Positions 49,473 to 58,006 of a stretch of 64,000 bases of DNA are shown here, one piece after another. Below the pieces are notes generated by a model. It was not told the origin of the DNA. It worked only from the letters and a program-made list of their open reading frames with translations, and did no database searches. The position numbers and the translations under genes were made by a program. Within the stretch, counting starts at the first letter, position 1, and every line of letters starts with the position of its first letter. Source of the stretch: Falsirhodobacter sp051195255 (GTDB lineage: Bacteria; Pseudomonadota; Alphaproteobacteria; Rhodobacterales; Rhodobacteraceae); NCBI RefSeq assembly GCF_051195255.1, contig NZ_JBNJLK010000004.1, forward strand, positions 186,001 through 250,000, read 5' to 3'.

Positions 49473-50626
49473 TGAACATCCGGGTCGCCACACTTTTCGT
49501 GCTTTTGTGCGCGTCGGGTGCGACGGCCCAGAACGCAGCTGCGCCGAAACCGCCGGCCAAGGCGCCCGCCGCGCAAACCGCCGCCCCGCCCCCGAAGGCG
49601 GCACCCACCGGCACGCCCCGCAACCTTCTGGTGACACCCCCGAATTCCGGCGACATCGCCCTGGGCGAGGCCGACGTGCCGACGGCCCGGTTTTCCGGCC
49701 CCTGGCAGACGGGGTCTTTCGAAGCCTACAGGTTCCGCCGCTTCCCCGACGCCAGCGCCTCCCTTGGGGCGGACCGGCAGATGACGGAATGGCGCATCGA
49801 CATCACCTGTCTGCCAACCACCGGCGCCTGCACCTACACCTCTCAGGGCACCCCCGAGGGCGGCGCGATGGAGGCGGCGGAACGGCTGGGCGAATGGCTC
49901 GTCTCATTACCGCCACCGCCGCCGGTTCCCGAACCGGAACCGCCGAAAGCCCCCGAAACGCCTCCGGCGGCCATTCCCACCGTGCAGGCCAGCGCCGAGC
50001 CCGAGGCGACCCCCGCACCGGAAGCGCCCGACACCGCCGACGATCCGCTGAACCTGCCCCCGGCGGTGACAGGCCCGTCGCTGCTGCCAGAAACCGAAGG
50101 CACCCCGCCACCAGCCACGGCGTCGGACGCCGCGCCGGTGCCGCAGCCGCTTCCCCCACGCTCCCCCACGCCAGCCACGGCGGATGGCGCGCCGCCCGTG
50201 CCGCAACCGTTGCCGCCGCGCACGCCGACGCCACCTTCGGCACGGGTGGCCGCCGCTCCTGCGCCCAGGCCCGCTCCGGCCGCCACGGCGGCCGCTCCGG
50301 TTACCCCGGCCCCCACCGCCGCGCCGGCCGTGGCACCCGCACCCGTGGCCGCCCCTCCCGCGCCTGCAGTTGCACCCGCGCCCCCTCCCGCACCCGCGCC
50401 TGTGGTCACGGACGTCTGCGGCCGGCTTGCCGGGCTGGAAGGCGACACGCCGATGGAGCGGCTTCAGCGCCTTCTGGCCGAGGAAGGTTTCGATCCCGGT
50501 CCGCCGGACGGACAGGTGGGCCGCCGCACGATCGCCGCCGCGCGCGAGGCGCTGGACGCGCCCGTCGAGGTGTCGGCCGTGGCCCAGGCGGTGGAGCTGA
50601 TCGACCGGCTTCTTTGCGACGACTGA
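49472..50626 (+). CDS. Exported Pro/Ala-rich protein with C-terminal peptidoglycan-binding-like domain
   Basis: 384 aa. The signal peptide is MNIRVATLFVLLCASGATAQ. A small N-terminal domain (~residues 45-130, GPWQTGSFEAYRFRRFPDAS and an internal Cys pair in CLPTTGACTYT) is followed by ~180 residues of Pro/Ala-rich repeats (for example VPQPLPPR twice). The end (MERLQRLLAEEGFDPGPPDG, QVGRRTIAAAREAL) resembles a peptidoglycan-binding PG_binding_1 unit. The long linker could span the periplasm, holding the export machinery to the wall. Nine bases from the next gene. Confidence 0.75.
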   Translation: MNIRVATLFVLLCASGATAQNAAAPKPPAKAPAAQTAAPPPKAAPTGTPRNLLVTPPNSGDIALGEADVPTARFSGPWQTGSFEAYRFRRFPDASASLGADRQMTEWRIDITCLPTTGACTYTSQGTPEGGAMEAAERLGEWLVSLPPPPPVPEPEPPKAPETPPAAIPTVQASAEPEATPAPEAPDTADDPLNLPPAVTGPSLLPETEGTPPPATASDAAPVPQPLPPRSPTPATADGAPPVPQPLPPRTPTPPSARVAAAPAPRPAPAATAAAPVTPAPTAAPAVAPAPVAAPPAPAVAPAPPPAPAPVVTDVCGRLAGLEGDTPMERLQRLLAEEGFDPGPPDGQVGRRTIAAAREALDAPVEVSAVAQAVELIDRLLCDD

Positions 50627-50634
50627 GCGCGTCA

Positions 50635-52074
50635 ATGACCCCGCGCAGTCTGCGCCTGACCGCATCGATCCTTTGCCTTCTGGCCCCTCCGGCCCTGGCG
50701 CAGGACGATCTGGCCGACGCGCCGGGGCCGCGCGTTCTCGACACCTCCTCCGACTTTGCCTCGGGGGCGACGGAAGTGCTGATCGACACGCCCAGCGCCC
50801 TTGTCTGGTCCACCTATCAGTCGGGGGAAAAGGACGGCTGGTATTACCGCATCTTTCCCGACGGGCACGGGATCCTCAGCCGGCACCCGAATTTCAGCCG
50901 GGCGGTCACGGCGATCCGCTGCGACGCGGCCACGGGCTGCACCCCCGTCACCCCGCCGCCGGCCGCCGCCGTGCCCGCCACCGCCGTTCTTGCGGAAATG
51001 GAGGCATGGGTGGCCCGCAACGGCGTGCCGCCCGCCGTCGCGCTTGCCCCATCGGAACTGACGTCGCCCACGGCAGTTCCGGGGCCTGCCGTGCCCTCGG
51101 CGACCGCCCCGCCGATGCTGAACGCGTCCCCGAACAGGACCATCGCCGTGGTGACGGATTGGACCCCGCCGACCCCTGCGGCGCCGTCCCGCCCTGTCGC
51201 CGTACCCCCGGCCCCCGCGCCGCCGGCCCCCGTGCCCCCGATGATCGCCGCCACAGCCGCAAAGCCCCCGATCGTTCAGCGCGGCGCGGAGGCCGGCCGT
51301 TCGCCCGCGCGGGCGGCGTCGCATCGGCGCAGCGTGGTGCACAAGGCGACCCCGCCCAAGGCCCCCATCCCGACACGGCGCAACGCGGCCGCCGCCGCGC
51401 CGGACCGGTTCACCTGCACCCTCAGCGGGAACCTCGGGTTGACCTATCTGGACCCGCAGGGCGGCGACGTGCGCGTGGGCAAGCTGTCGGGCACGTTCGG
51501 ATGCAGCTATCGCCACCCTTCGGGCCTGAACATCCGCCTGTCGATGACGGGCTATCCGATCGCCAGCCAGCGTTCGGATTCGGATGCGAGCTTTTCCTAC
51601 GCCTTGTCCTATCCGCTGCCCGGCGGCTACAACCTGCAATATGCCAGCTATTCGGCGGAATTTCCCCGTCAGCCGCAAAGCGTGGTCAGCGCCTTCGGCC
51701 AGGGCGGGTTTCGTTTGTCGAAATCCCTGCCGCCGCTGGACATGGGCAAGATCACCGGCTGGGACGCGCTGGGCAAGATGAACTGCCAGGGCTTTGCGGC
51801 CCTGACGCCGGGCGAAAGCCCCAATGGCGGCTTTTCCTGCGGGCTGACCGCCTTCGGCAAGTTCACGTTCCGCGCCACGGCAAATGTCTACACGCCCGGA
51901 ACGCAGTCCGACTATCAGCCGGATTATTCGTATTCCGCCAGCTACACGGTCAACGACCGCACGGCGATCGAATATTCGAACTATGCCGGAAACCGCTTTC
52001 CGTGGAACAGTGGGGGCAACAGCCGTGGCCTTGCAAGCGGCGCCCTGCGCGTCACCTATCGCTTCAGTTTCTGA
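50635..52074 (+). CDS. Exported protein with Pro-rich linker and C-terminal beta-barrel-like domain
   Basis: 479 aa. Signal peptide SLRLTASILCLLAPPALAQ. The N-terminal domain (residues ~35-100) includes WSTYQSGEKDGWYYRIFPDG and two Cys. A Pro/Ala linker leads to ~220 C-terminal residues of alternating polar/hydrophobic strands (FTCTLSGNLGLTYLDPQGGD, FRATANVYTPGTQSDYQPDY, YSASYTVNDRTAIEYSNYAG). It ends RVTYRFSF, an outer-membrane barrel-type terminal strand. I infer an outer-membrane component or export channel. An upstream extension of the frame overlaps the previous gene and is not credible. Confidence 0.72.
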   Translation: MTPRSLRLTASILCLLAPPALAQDDLADAPGPRVLDTSSDFASGATEVLIDTPSALVWSTYQSGEKDGWYYRIFPDGHGILSRHPNFSRAVTAIRCDAATGCTPVTPPPAAAVPATAVLAEMEAWVARNGVPPAVALAPSELTSPTAVPGPAVPSATAPPMLNASPNRTIAVVTDWTPPTPAAPSRPVAVPPAPAPPAPVPPMIAATAAKPPIVQRGAEAGRSPARAASHRRSVVHKATPPKAPIPTRRNAAAAAPDRFTCTLSGNLGLTYLDPQGGDVRVGKLSGTFGCSYRHPSGLNIRLSMTGYPIASQRSDSDASFSYALSYPLPGGYNLQYASYSAEFPRQPQSVVSAFGQGGFRLSKSLPPLDMGKITGWDALGKMNCQGFAALTPGESPNGGFSCGLTAFGKFTFRATANVYTPGTQSDYQPDYSYSASYTVNDRTAIEYSNYAGNRFPWNSGGNSRGLASGALRVTYRFSF

Positions 52075-52089
52075 AGGGGGAGCGTTTCG

Positions 52090-53001
52090 ATGAAGACCCT
52101 GCTCGTCATCCTGATCCTGTGCCTTTGGGCGCCGCAGGGCTTCGCCCAGACTGGATTCTCTCAGACGGGACGCGTCCAGGAAAACGCCTCCATGCACAGC
52201 CATATCCTGAACGCGAATGTGGGCTATGCGATCTATCTGCCGCCGGGCTTCGATGGGGCCGCACGGCGCTATCCCGTGATCGTGCTGCTGCACGGCGCGG
52301 CCGACGGGCAACCGGCCGACTGGTTCCGCTTCATGGCGACGGACCGCGTGCTGGACCGCATGATCAACGAGGGAGAGATTCCGCCCGTGATCGCCGTCGC
52401 GCCCGACGGTCGGCGCCCCAATGGCGACCTGCGCAACACCTACTTCCTGAACGATGCCGACGGCGGCTGGCTGTGGGAGGACATGTTCCTGAAGGAGTTC
52501 ATCCCCTATATCGACCGCTTCTACCCCACCATCGCCACGGCCGAGAGCCGGACCCTTCTTGGCATCTCCATGGGCGGGTTCGCGGCGACCGTGTATCACA
52601 TGCGCCATCCCGAACGGTTCGGCGCGGCGGCGGTGCTGAGCGGGGCGTTCCGCACGGATGACGACACGGTGCAGATGCAGCAGCCCGCCTTCGACCTGCG
52701 TTTCGGAGGGGCCTTCGGCGCAGGGCTGGAAGGGGAAGCGCGCCTGAATGACGCCTATCGCGCGTCAGACCCCGCGCGGCTGGCGGAAACGGTGGTGGCC
52801 AAGGACGTCCGCCTTTCGATGGATGTCGGAGCGGAGGATCCGTTCTTCAACGGCAACGCAGCCTTGCATCTTGCACTGCGGAACAAGTCCATCCCCCATC
52901 GCTTCGTCGTGCGCGAAGGCGGGCACGAATGGTCCTACTGGGACAGCGGGCTTCCGGACGCACTGCGGTTCCTGTCCGCCCACATGCGGCGGCGTGACTG
53001 A
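52090..53001 (+). CDS. Secreted esterase (esterase D/mycolyltransferase-like fold)
   Basis: 303 aa. Signal peptide MKTLLVILILCLWAPQGFAQ. The alpha/beta hydrolase of the PF00756 type shows YAIYLPPGFD, VIVLLHGAADG, the nucleophile Ser in LGISMGGFAA, Asp in MDVGAEDPFF and His in REGGHEWSYWD. A periplasmic or secreted carbohydrate esterase is likely, possibly removing the acyl groups added by the acyltransferase. It is the last gene of the packed ten-gene series, 15 bases after the barrel protein. Confidence 0.87.
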   Translation: MKTLLVILILCLWAPQGFAQTGFSQTGRVQENASMHSHILNANVGYAIYLPPGFDGAARRYPVIVLLHGAADGQPADWFRFMATDRVLDRMINEGEIPPVIAVAPDGRRPNGDLRNTYFLNDADGGWLWEDMFLKEFIPYIDRFYPTIATAESRTLLGISMGGFAATVYHMRHPERFGAAAVLSGAFRTDDDTVQMQQPAFDLRFGGAFGAGLEGEARLNDAYRASDPARLAETVVAKDVRLSMDVGAEDPFFNGNAALHLALRNKSIPHRFVVREGGHEWSYWDSGLPDALRFLSAHMRRRD

Positions 53002-53116
53002 CAGGCAGTTGGTCGTTTACAGCCGGCGCCCGATCCGCCAGAACGTGCGGCGCAACCCAACGGAGCCTGCCCCATGCCCATCTGCGTCCCCGCCATCCCC
53101 ACGCGGAGCCTGCCCG

Positions 53117-54055
53117 ATGCATAAGGTGATCTTCGACACCGACCCGGGCGTGGACGATGCGCTGGCCCTTCTGTACCTGGCCCGTCACCCGGACATCGAC
53201 CTTCTGGGTGTGACCGCCGTCTTCGGCAACGCCCCGCTGGAGATGACGTTTCGCAACGCGCGCGTGCTGACCCGCGCCTTCGGCGTGACGGCCCCCGTGC
53301 ATGCGGGCGCAGCGGAAGCGCTGGTGCCCGTGCCGGAAGACTTCCCGTGGCACATCCACGGAAACAACGGCTTGGGCAACCTGCCGGTGGACGATGTGGC
53401 GGACATCCCCAATTCCACGGCGGTCCGCTTCCTGATCGACACGATCCGCGCCCATCCCGGCGAGGTGCGGGTTCTGGCCGTGGGCCGGATGACCAACCTC
53501 GCCCTTGCACTGACCGAGGCGCCGGAAATTGCCGGCCTTGTGAAGGACGTGGTCCTGATGGGCGGCGCCTTCGGCACCCATGGCAACATCAGCCCGGCGG
53601 CGGAAGCGAACATCTTCGGCGACCCGCTGGCGGCCGACATCGTCTTCGGCGCGGACTGGACCGTCACCGCCATTCCCCTGAACGTCACGCGGCGCACGGT
53701 GATGACGCGCGAGGCCTTGGCCGAGCTGTGCCGCACGGGCGACGAGGCGATGCGGATGGTGGGCGCGCTGTCGCAGGATTACATCAGCTTCTATGAAGGC
53801 AACGGGGAAGCGGGGATGCTGGTGCATGATTGCACGGCCGGCGTCTTCCTGACCGATCCCGACCTGTTCGACCTGCAAACCGGCAGCGTGCGGGTCTGCG
53901 ACCATGGCCCCTTCCGTGGGCAGACGTTGCAAAAGCCCGATGGCGTCGGCTTTGCGCCATCGGGCTGGGACGGACGCCCGACGCAGCGGGTGGCGCTTGA
54001 CGGAAACGGGGCGGCGATCCTGGATCGGATCGCACGGGCCTGCGGTCGCGCATGA
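53117..54055 (+). CDS. Inosine/uridine-preferring nucleoside hydrolase family protein
   Basis: 312 aa, cytoplasmic. Cleaves the N-glycosidic bond of ribonucleosides. The calcium-binding signature DTDPGVDDALALLYL is at the N-terminus, with HGNNGLGNLP and the distal Asp region MLVHDCTAGVFLTDPDLF completing the site. The specificity residues do not allow a base preference to be assigned. GGAG upstream of the ATG at 53117 supports this start. It lies 115 bases after the polysaccharide operon and may be transcribed separately. Confidence 0.93.
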   Translation: MHKVIFDTDPGVDDALALLYLARHPDIDLLGVTAVFGNAPLEMTFRNARVLTRAFGVTAPVHAGAAEALVPVPEDFPWHIHGNNGLGNLPVDDVADIPNSTAVRFLIDTIRAHPGEVRVLAVGRMTNLALALTEAPEIAGLVKDVVLMGGAFGTHGNISPAAEANIFGDPLAADIVFGADWTVTAIPLNVTRRTVMTREALAELCRTGDEAMRMVGALSQDYISFYEGNGEAGMLVHDCTAGVFLTDPDLFDLQTGSVRVCDHGPFRGQTLQKPDGVGFAPSGWDGRPTQRVALDGNGAAILDRIARACGRA

Positions 54056-54087
54056 CCGACGGGGCGACGGTGGTCGCCCCTTTGCCT

Positions 54088-54912
54088 TCAGGCGGGCTGC
54101 GCGGCGGCGACGGCCGCGTCGAAACGGGCCGGATCGATGCCGAAGCGGGCGGCAAGCTGTTCTTCGCAATCGGCCTGATCCATGTCCAGCCGCGCACCCC
54201 CGTGCCGGAACTGGCCACCCGCGCTGTCGTTCAGGCCATTCTTGCCGCGCACATACATGAAGCGGTCGGTGAAGGTCAGCCCGTTCATCGCCTGATGGAC
54301 CTTGTTGTGGGCGAAATCCATCACGCAGCTGCCATCGTCCGGCCGCAGCGCGACGGCCAGCCCCGCCGCTACGCGGTCGGCCACCTGCGCCGCGATCTGA
54401 CGGCCCTCGGGCGGAGTCATCAGGGTGAAGCCGCGGTTGTAATCCAGATACAGGCGCCCGTCGCGGTCCAGCATCCCCTGCGCCAGCGCCATATCCGCCC
54501 GCAGCCGTTCCACGAAGTCGATGGACACGGCGTCATCGTCGTCCAGACGGAACTGCAGCACCGCGCGCGCGGCGGGATCCACCTCTGCCTTCAGGACGCG
54601 CCGGCAGGCGGGGCGATGACGTTCGGGGGCGATCTGGCGCAAGACGATCTGGGGAATGTCCTGCGTCGCCTGCCGCAAGCGTTGCAACGCCCGGTCGGGG
54701 AAATCCGCGCCGGTCAGCAGGATCAGCGTGAAATCAGGGTCCGTCTGAAGGCGCAGCGACGGAAGGCACACCTCCTCGAACCACGCGAAACGCAGGGCCA
54801 GCCGCGCGGGATCGTAAAGCATGGCCCGACGCGCCGCGAGCGTATCATGTTCCACCTGGAACCCGCCCTCCACCAGAAGCGAGAAGCGACACAAGCCGAG
54901 AACCTGATACAT
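54088..54912 (-). CDS. Putative rhamnosyltransferase (PF11316-like)
   Basis: 274 aa with no membrane helix. Family features are the start VLGLCRFSLLVEGGFQVEHD, RFAWFEEVCLPSLRLQTDPD, and an Asp-rich FRLDDDDAVSIDFVERLRAD that would bind the nucleotide-sugar metal. These are shared with alphaproteobacterial 'putative rhamnosyl transferase' proteins. A single gene, convergent with the nucleoside hydrolase. Given the nearby polysaccharide operon it might add a side sugar, but it has no shared transcription with it. Confidence 0.75.
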   Translation of the reverse strand: MYQVLGLCRFSLLVEGGFQVEHDTLAARRAMLYDPARLALRFAWFEEVCLPSLRLQTDPDFTLILLTGADFPDRALQRLRQATQDIPQIVLRQIAPERHRPACRRVLKAEVDPAARAVLQFRLDDDDAVSIDFVERLRADMALAQGMLDRDGRLYLDYNRGFTLMTPPEGRQIAAQVADRVAAGLAVALRPDDGSCVMDFAHNKVHQAMNGLTFTDRFMYVRGKNGLNDSAGGQFRHGGARLDMDQADCEEQLAARFGIDPARFDAAVAAAQPA

Positions 54913-55214
54913 GTGTCACAGCCTTTCACGCGTTCCTTGCGCATCTTATGCGCCGGGGCCCGGGGTTCAAGACCAACCTGAGATTTGTGCATTCCTTTGC
55001 GGGAACACACAAGATGTGTGAAATCACCGACCAAGGCGACGGCGACTTCGGCAAAATGCTCCGCCGCGCAAAAGGCGGGCGATGTCCGTGGCACCCCCCC
55101 TTGGCCAAAAGTTAGTTGGACGAGGACGCGCATTCCCGCCACAAGTGTAATCGGTTGCAAGTTGTTAACGAGTGTCACATGGCATCGTCCCTGTCCGGTG
55201 ATGTCATGCTTACC

Positions 55215-55236
55215 GGTGGTGGCTTTGGCCACCACC
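55215..55236. terminator. Hairpin in spacer 54913-55276
   Basis: A 9-bp stem GGTGGTGGC/GCCACCACC with a 4-base loop lies 41 bases after the SDR gene end on the minus strand, without a T-run. The rest of the 364-base spacer shows no gene and presumably carries the promoter of the rhamnosyltransferase gene. Confidence 0.4.
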
Positions 55237-55276
55237 CCCCCTCTTTCCGGACCCGCACAAGCGGCCCTGCCCCGCG

Positions 55277-56059
55277 TCACAGCGAGGCCGTGATCCCCCC
55301 GTCCACATACAGGATATGCCCGTTCACGAACGCGGACGCGTCCGAGGACAGGAAGACGCAGGCACCCACCAGCTCCTCCACCCGTCCCCAGCGGCCGGCG
55401 GGCGTCCGCGCTTCCAGCCATGCGCTGAAGGCCGGATCCGCCACCAGCGCCGCGTTCAGGGGCGTTTCGAAATAGCCGGGCGCGATGGCATTGCATTGCA
55501 GGCCGACGCGCGCCCAGTCCGTGGCCATCCCCTTCGTCAGGTTGCCCACCGCCCCCTTCGTGGCCGTGTAGGGCGCGATGCCCGGCCGCGCCAGCGCCGT
55601 CTGGACCGAAGCGATGTTGATGATCTTGCCCCGCCCTCGCCCGATCATGTGCCGCGCCACCGCCTGACCCACATGGAAGACGGAGGCGACGTTCGTCTGC
55701 AACAGCGCCTCGAACCGCTCGGCCGGAAACTCGGCCAAGGGGGCTCGGTGCTGGATGCCCGCGTTGTTCACGAGGATGTCGATCGGGCCGACCTCCGCCT
55801 CGGTCCGGTCGATGGCGGTGCGGACGGCCTGATGATCCGTCACATCCAGAACCAGCGTGGTCACCTCGGCCCCCGGGACCGTGTCGCGCAGCTGGTTCGC
55901 GGCGGCGGCCAGGCGGTCCGCATCCGTTCCGTTCAGGATGACGGCCGCCCCCGCCCGCGCCAACCCGCCCGCCAGCGCCTGACCGATCCCGCGGGACGAT
56001 CCGGTGATCAGGGCCCGCCGCCCCCGAAGGCCGAACAGCGTCTGAAGATATGGGGCCAT
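55277..56059 (-). CDS. SDR-family oxidoreductase, gluconate 5-dehydrogenase-like
   Basis: 260 aa, NAD(P)-dependent. The Rossmann motif is ALITGSSRGIGQALAGGLAR and NNAGIQHRAPL follows. The catalytic Ser lies in IINIASVQTALARP and Tyr/Lys in PYTATKGAVGNLTKG; the C-terminal stretch GHILYVDGGIT is typical. The wording of these blocks is that of the gluconate 5-dehydrogenase/IdnO-like subgroup that acts on sugar acids. Last gene of a six-gene operon with a TRAP transporter, so it probably oxidises or reduces the imported sugar acid. Confidence 0.87.
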   Translation of the reverse strand: MAPYLQTLFGLRGRRALITGSSRGIGQALAGGLARAGAAVILNGTDADRLAAAANQLRDTVPGAEVTTLVLDVTDHQAVRTAIDRTEAEVGPIDILVNNAGIQHRAPLAEFPAERFEALLQTNVASVFHVGQAVARHMIGRGRGKIINIASVQTALARPGIAPYTATKGAVGNLTKGMATDWARVGLQCNAIAPGYFETPLNAALVADPAFSAWLEARTPAGRWGRVEELVGACVFLSSDASAFVNGHILYVDGGITASL

Positions 56060-56076
56060 CGGTATTCGCCTTCTTT

Positions 56077-56946
56077 TCAGATGTCGGGAAGGGCCACGGG
56101 CTTGCGGCGCAGGACGATCAGGCCTGACCCCACGATCAGCGCCGCGCCCAGCAGGGTGGCCTTCCCCGGCACGTCGCCGAACAGAAGAAAGCCGAACAGT
56201 GCGCCCCAGACCAGCAGCGAATATTGCAGGGACGCCACCACCGACGCTTCGGCCATCTTCAGCGCCCGCGTCACCAGCACATGCGCCCCGGTCGCCACCA
56301 TGCCCAGAAGGAACAGCAGCGCCAGATCGCCCGAAGATCGGACGGGCTGCCAGTCCAGCGGGGCCAGCAGCAGCCCCGCCAGCCCCGCCGCCCCGATCTG
56401 GAACAGCACCAGATCGCGGTCGGGCGTTTGGCGCAGGGACCGGCCAAGGACCATGATCGCGGCAAAGGCCGCCGTACCCAGCAGGGCGAACACCGCCCCG
56501 GGGGTAGAAACCTGCAAGGACGGCGTCAGCAGGATCAGCACGCCCGCAAAACCCACCGCCACCGCCGCCCATGTGCCCGCGGCCACCCGTTCCCCCAGCA
56601 GCAGTGGCGAGACGGCGAGGACGTAGATCGGCGCGGCCATCCAGAAGGCCATCACCTCGGCCAGCGGCATGTGGGACACGGCAAGGTAGAACAGGAACAC
56701 CTCGGCCGTGGCGCAGGCGGCGCGCAATGCTTGAAGGCGCGGGTGGGGGGCGGACCGAAGGCGCGCCACCACCCGCCCCCCGCGCAGCAGGAACGGCACC
56801 ATCATCACGCCCGCCGCCAGCGACCGCAACAGGATCACCTGCGCCACGCCGTAATCGGCCACCAGCCACTTGCCCAGCGCGTCGTTCATGGCGAAGGCCG
56901 CCATGCCCAGCAGCATCAGCAGGGCCCCGAGATGGTTGCCGGACAT
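56077..56946 (-). CDS. EamA/DMT-family transporter
   Basis: 289 aa with ten hydrophobic helices in two EamA repeats. The N-terminal repeat is LLMLLGMAAFAMNDALGKWL and the second begins PGAVFALLGTAAFAAIMVLG. Such carriers export or exchange metabolites. Placed between the TRAP binding-protein gene and the SDR gene, it may export a by-product of the pathway. Substrate unknown. Confidence 0.88.
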   Translation of the reverse strand: MSGNHLGALLMLLGMAAFAMNDALGKWLVADYGVAQVILLRSLAAGVMMVPFLLRGGRVVARLRSAPHPRLQALRAACATAEVFLFYLAVSHMPLAEVMAFWMAAPIYVLAVSPLLLGERVAAGTWAAVAVGFAGVLILLTPSLQVSTPGAVFALLGTAAFAAIMVLGRSLRQTPDRDLVLFQIGAAGLAGLLLAPLDWQPVRSSGDLALLFLLGMVATGAHVLVTRALKMAEASVVASLQYSLLVWGALFGFLLFGDVPGKATLLGAALIVGSGLIVLRRKPVALPDI

Positions 56947-56967
56947 TCCGAAGCCCCGCCCGCCGGA

Positions 56968-57981
56968 TCAGTTCGCGGCGCGCAGTTCGGTCAGGATCTG
57001 CTGCACCTGATCCACCACGTCGGCCCCGATCTCCGCCTTGTGCTTTTCATACACGACCTGCGACTTCTCCAGCATCTCCTCCTGCGCCTCGGGGGTGATG
57101 GTGTTGAACTTCAGGCCGGCGGCTTCCATCTTTTCCAGCGACTGCTTGTTCAGTTCCTGGATGGCTTCGCGTTCCACATCGCGCCCGACAGCCGCGCAAT
57201 CGCGCAGGGCCTGCTGTTCCTCGGGCGCGTAGGTGTTGAAGATCGCCTTGGAGAACAGGAACAGGAACGGCGTGTAGGCGTGCTTCGTTTCGCTGATATA
57301 CTCCTGCACCTCGTAGAACTTCGATGTGTCGATGGTCACGTAGGGGTTTTCCTGCGCGTCGATGGCCTTGGTTTCCAGCGCCGAGAACACCTCGCCGAAC
57401 GACATGGGCGTCGCGTTCGCCCCGAAGTTGGAGAAGGTGTCGAGGAAGATGTTGTTCTGCATCACGCGGACCTTCATCCCTTCGAAATCCTCCCACGTCT
57501 CGATCGGCCGCTGGGAGTTCGACATGTTGCGGAACCCGTTCTCCCAATAGCCGAGGTTGACGAGGCCGACGGCATCCAGCTTCTCGTTCAGCATCTCTCC
57601 GAACGGGCCGTCCATGACCTTGTAGGCCTCCTCGGGGCTGCGGAACAGGAAGGGCAGATCGAAGACGCCCAGCGCCGGCAGCATCCCGACAAGCGGCGAA
57701 GACGAGGTGACGACCGCTTCCTGCAGGCCGCTGCGCACGGCCTGCGTGGCCTGAAGGTCGCCCCCCAGCGCGCCGCCCCAGAAGCCCTGCATCTTCATCT
57801 TGCCGCCGGTCTTTTCGTCCAGACAGGCCTGCATGGCCTGGATGCCGTTGTTGACCGGATGATCCTCGTTGATGCCGTTGGAAACGCGGAAGCTGCGCTC
57901 CTTGAACTCGGCCAGCGCGGGGCCCGTGGCGGTCATCAGGGTGGTGACGCACAGGATCGCCTTCAGCGCGGAATGTTTCAT
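56968..57981 (-). CDS. TRAP transporter substrate-binding protein, DctP family
   Basis: 337 aa, periplasmic. Signal peptide SALKAILCVTTLMTATGPALA. The TRAP binding fold shows FRVSNGINEDHPVNNGIQAM, FDLPFLFRSPEEAYKVMDGP and MKVRVMQNNIFLDTFSNFGA; the conserved Arg in KVRVMQ normally binds the ligand carboxylate. Ligand likely a sugar acid, judged from the neighbouring enzymes. It follows the large permease gene by 25 bases. Confidence 0.93.
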   Translation of the reverse strand: MKHSALKAILCVTTLMTATGPALAEFKERSFRVSNGINEDHPVNNGIQAMQACLDEKTGGKMKMQGFWGGALGGDLQATQAVRSGLQEAVVTSSSPLVGMLPALGVFDLPFLFRSPEEAYKVMDGPFGEMLNEKLDAVGLVNLGYWENGFRNMSNSQRPIETWEDFEGMKVRVMQNNIFLDTFSNFGANATPMSFGEVFSALETKAIDAQENPYVTIDTSKFYEVQEYISETKHAYTPFLFLFSKAIFNTYAPEEQQALRDCAAVGRDVEREAIQELNKQSLEKMEAAGLKFNTITPEAQEEMLEKSQVVYEKHKAEIGADVVDQVQQILTELRAAN

Positions 57982-58006
57982 GGTATCCTCCCTAGTGTTC
58001 GTTGTT

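Noticed and set aside
49444..50634. Upstream extension of the barrel-protein frame by about 400 codons
   Set aside because: It overlaps the preceding gene completely and lacks a signal peptide; the ATG at 50635 gives a proper signal peptide.
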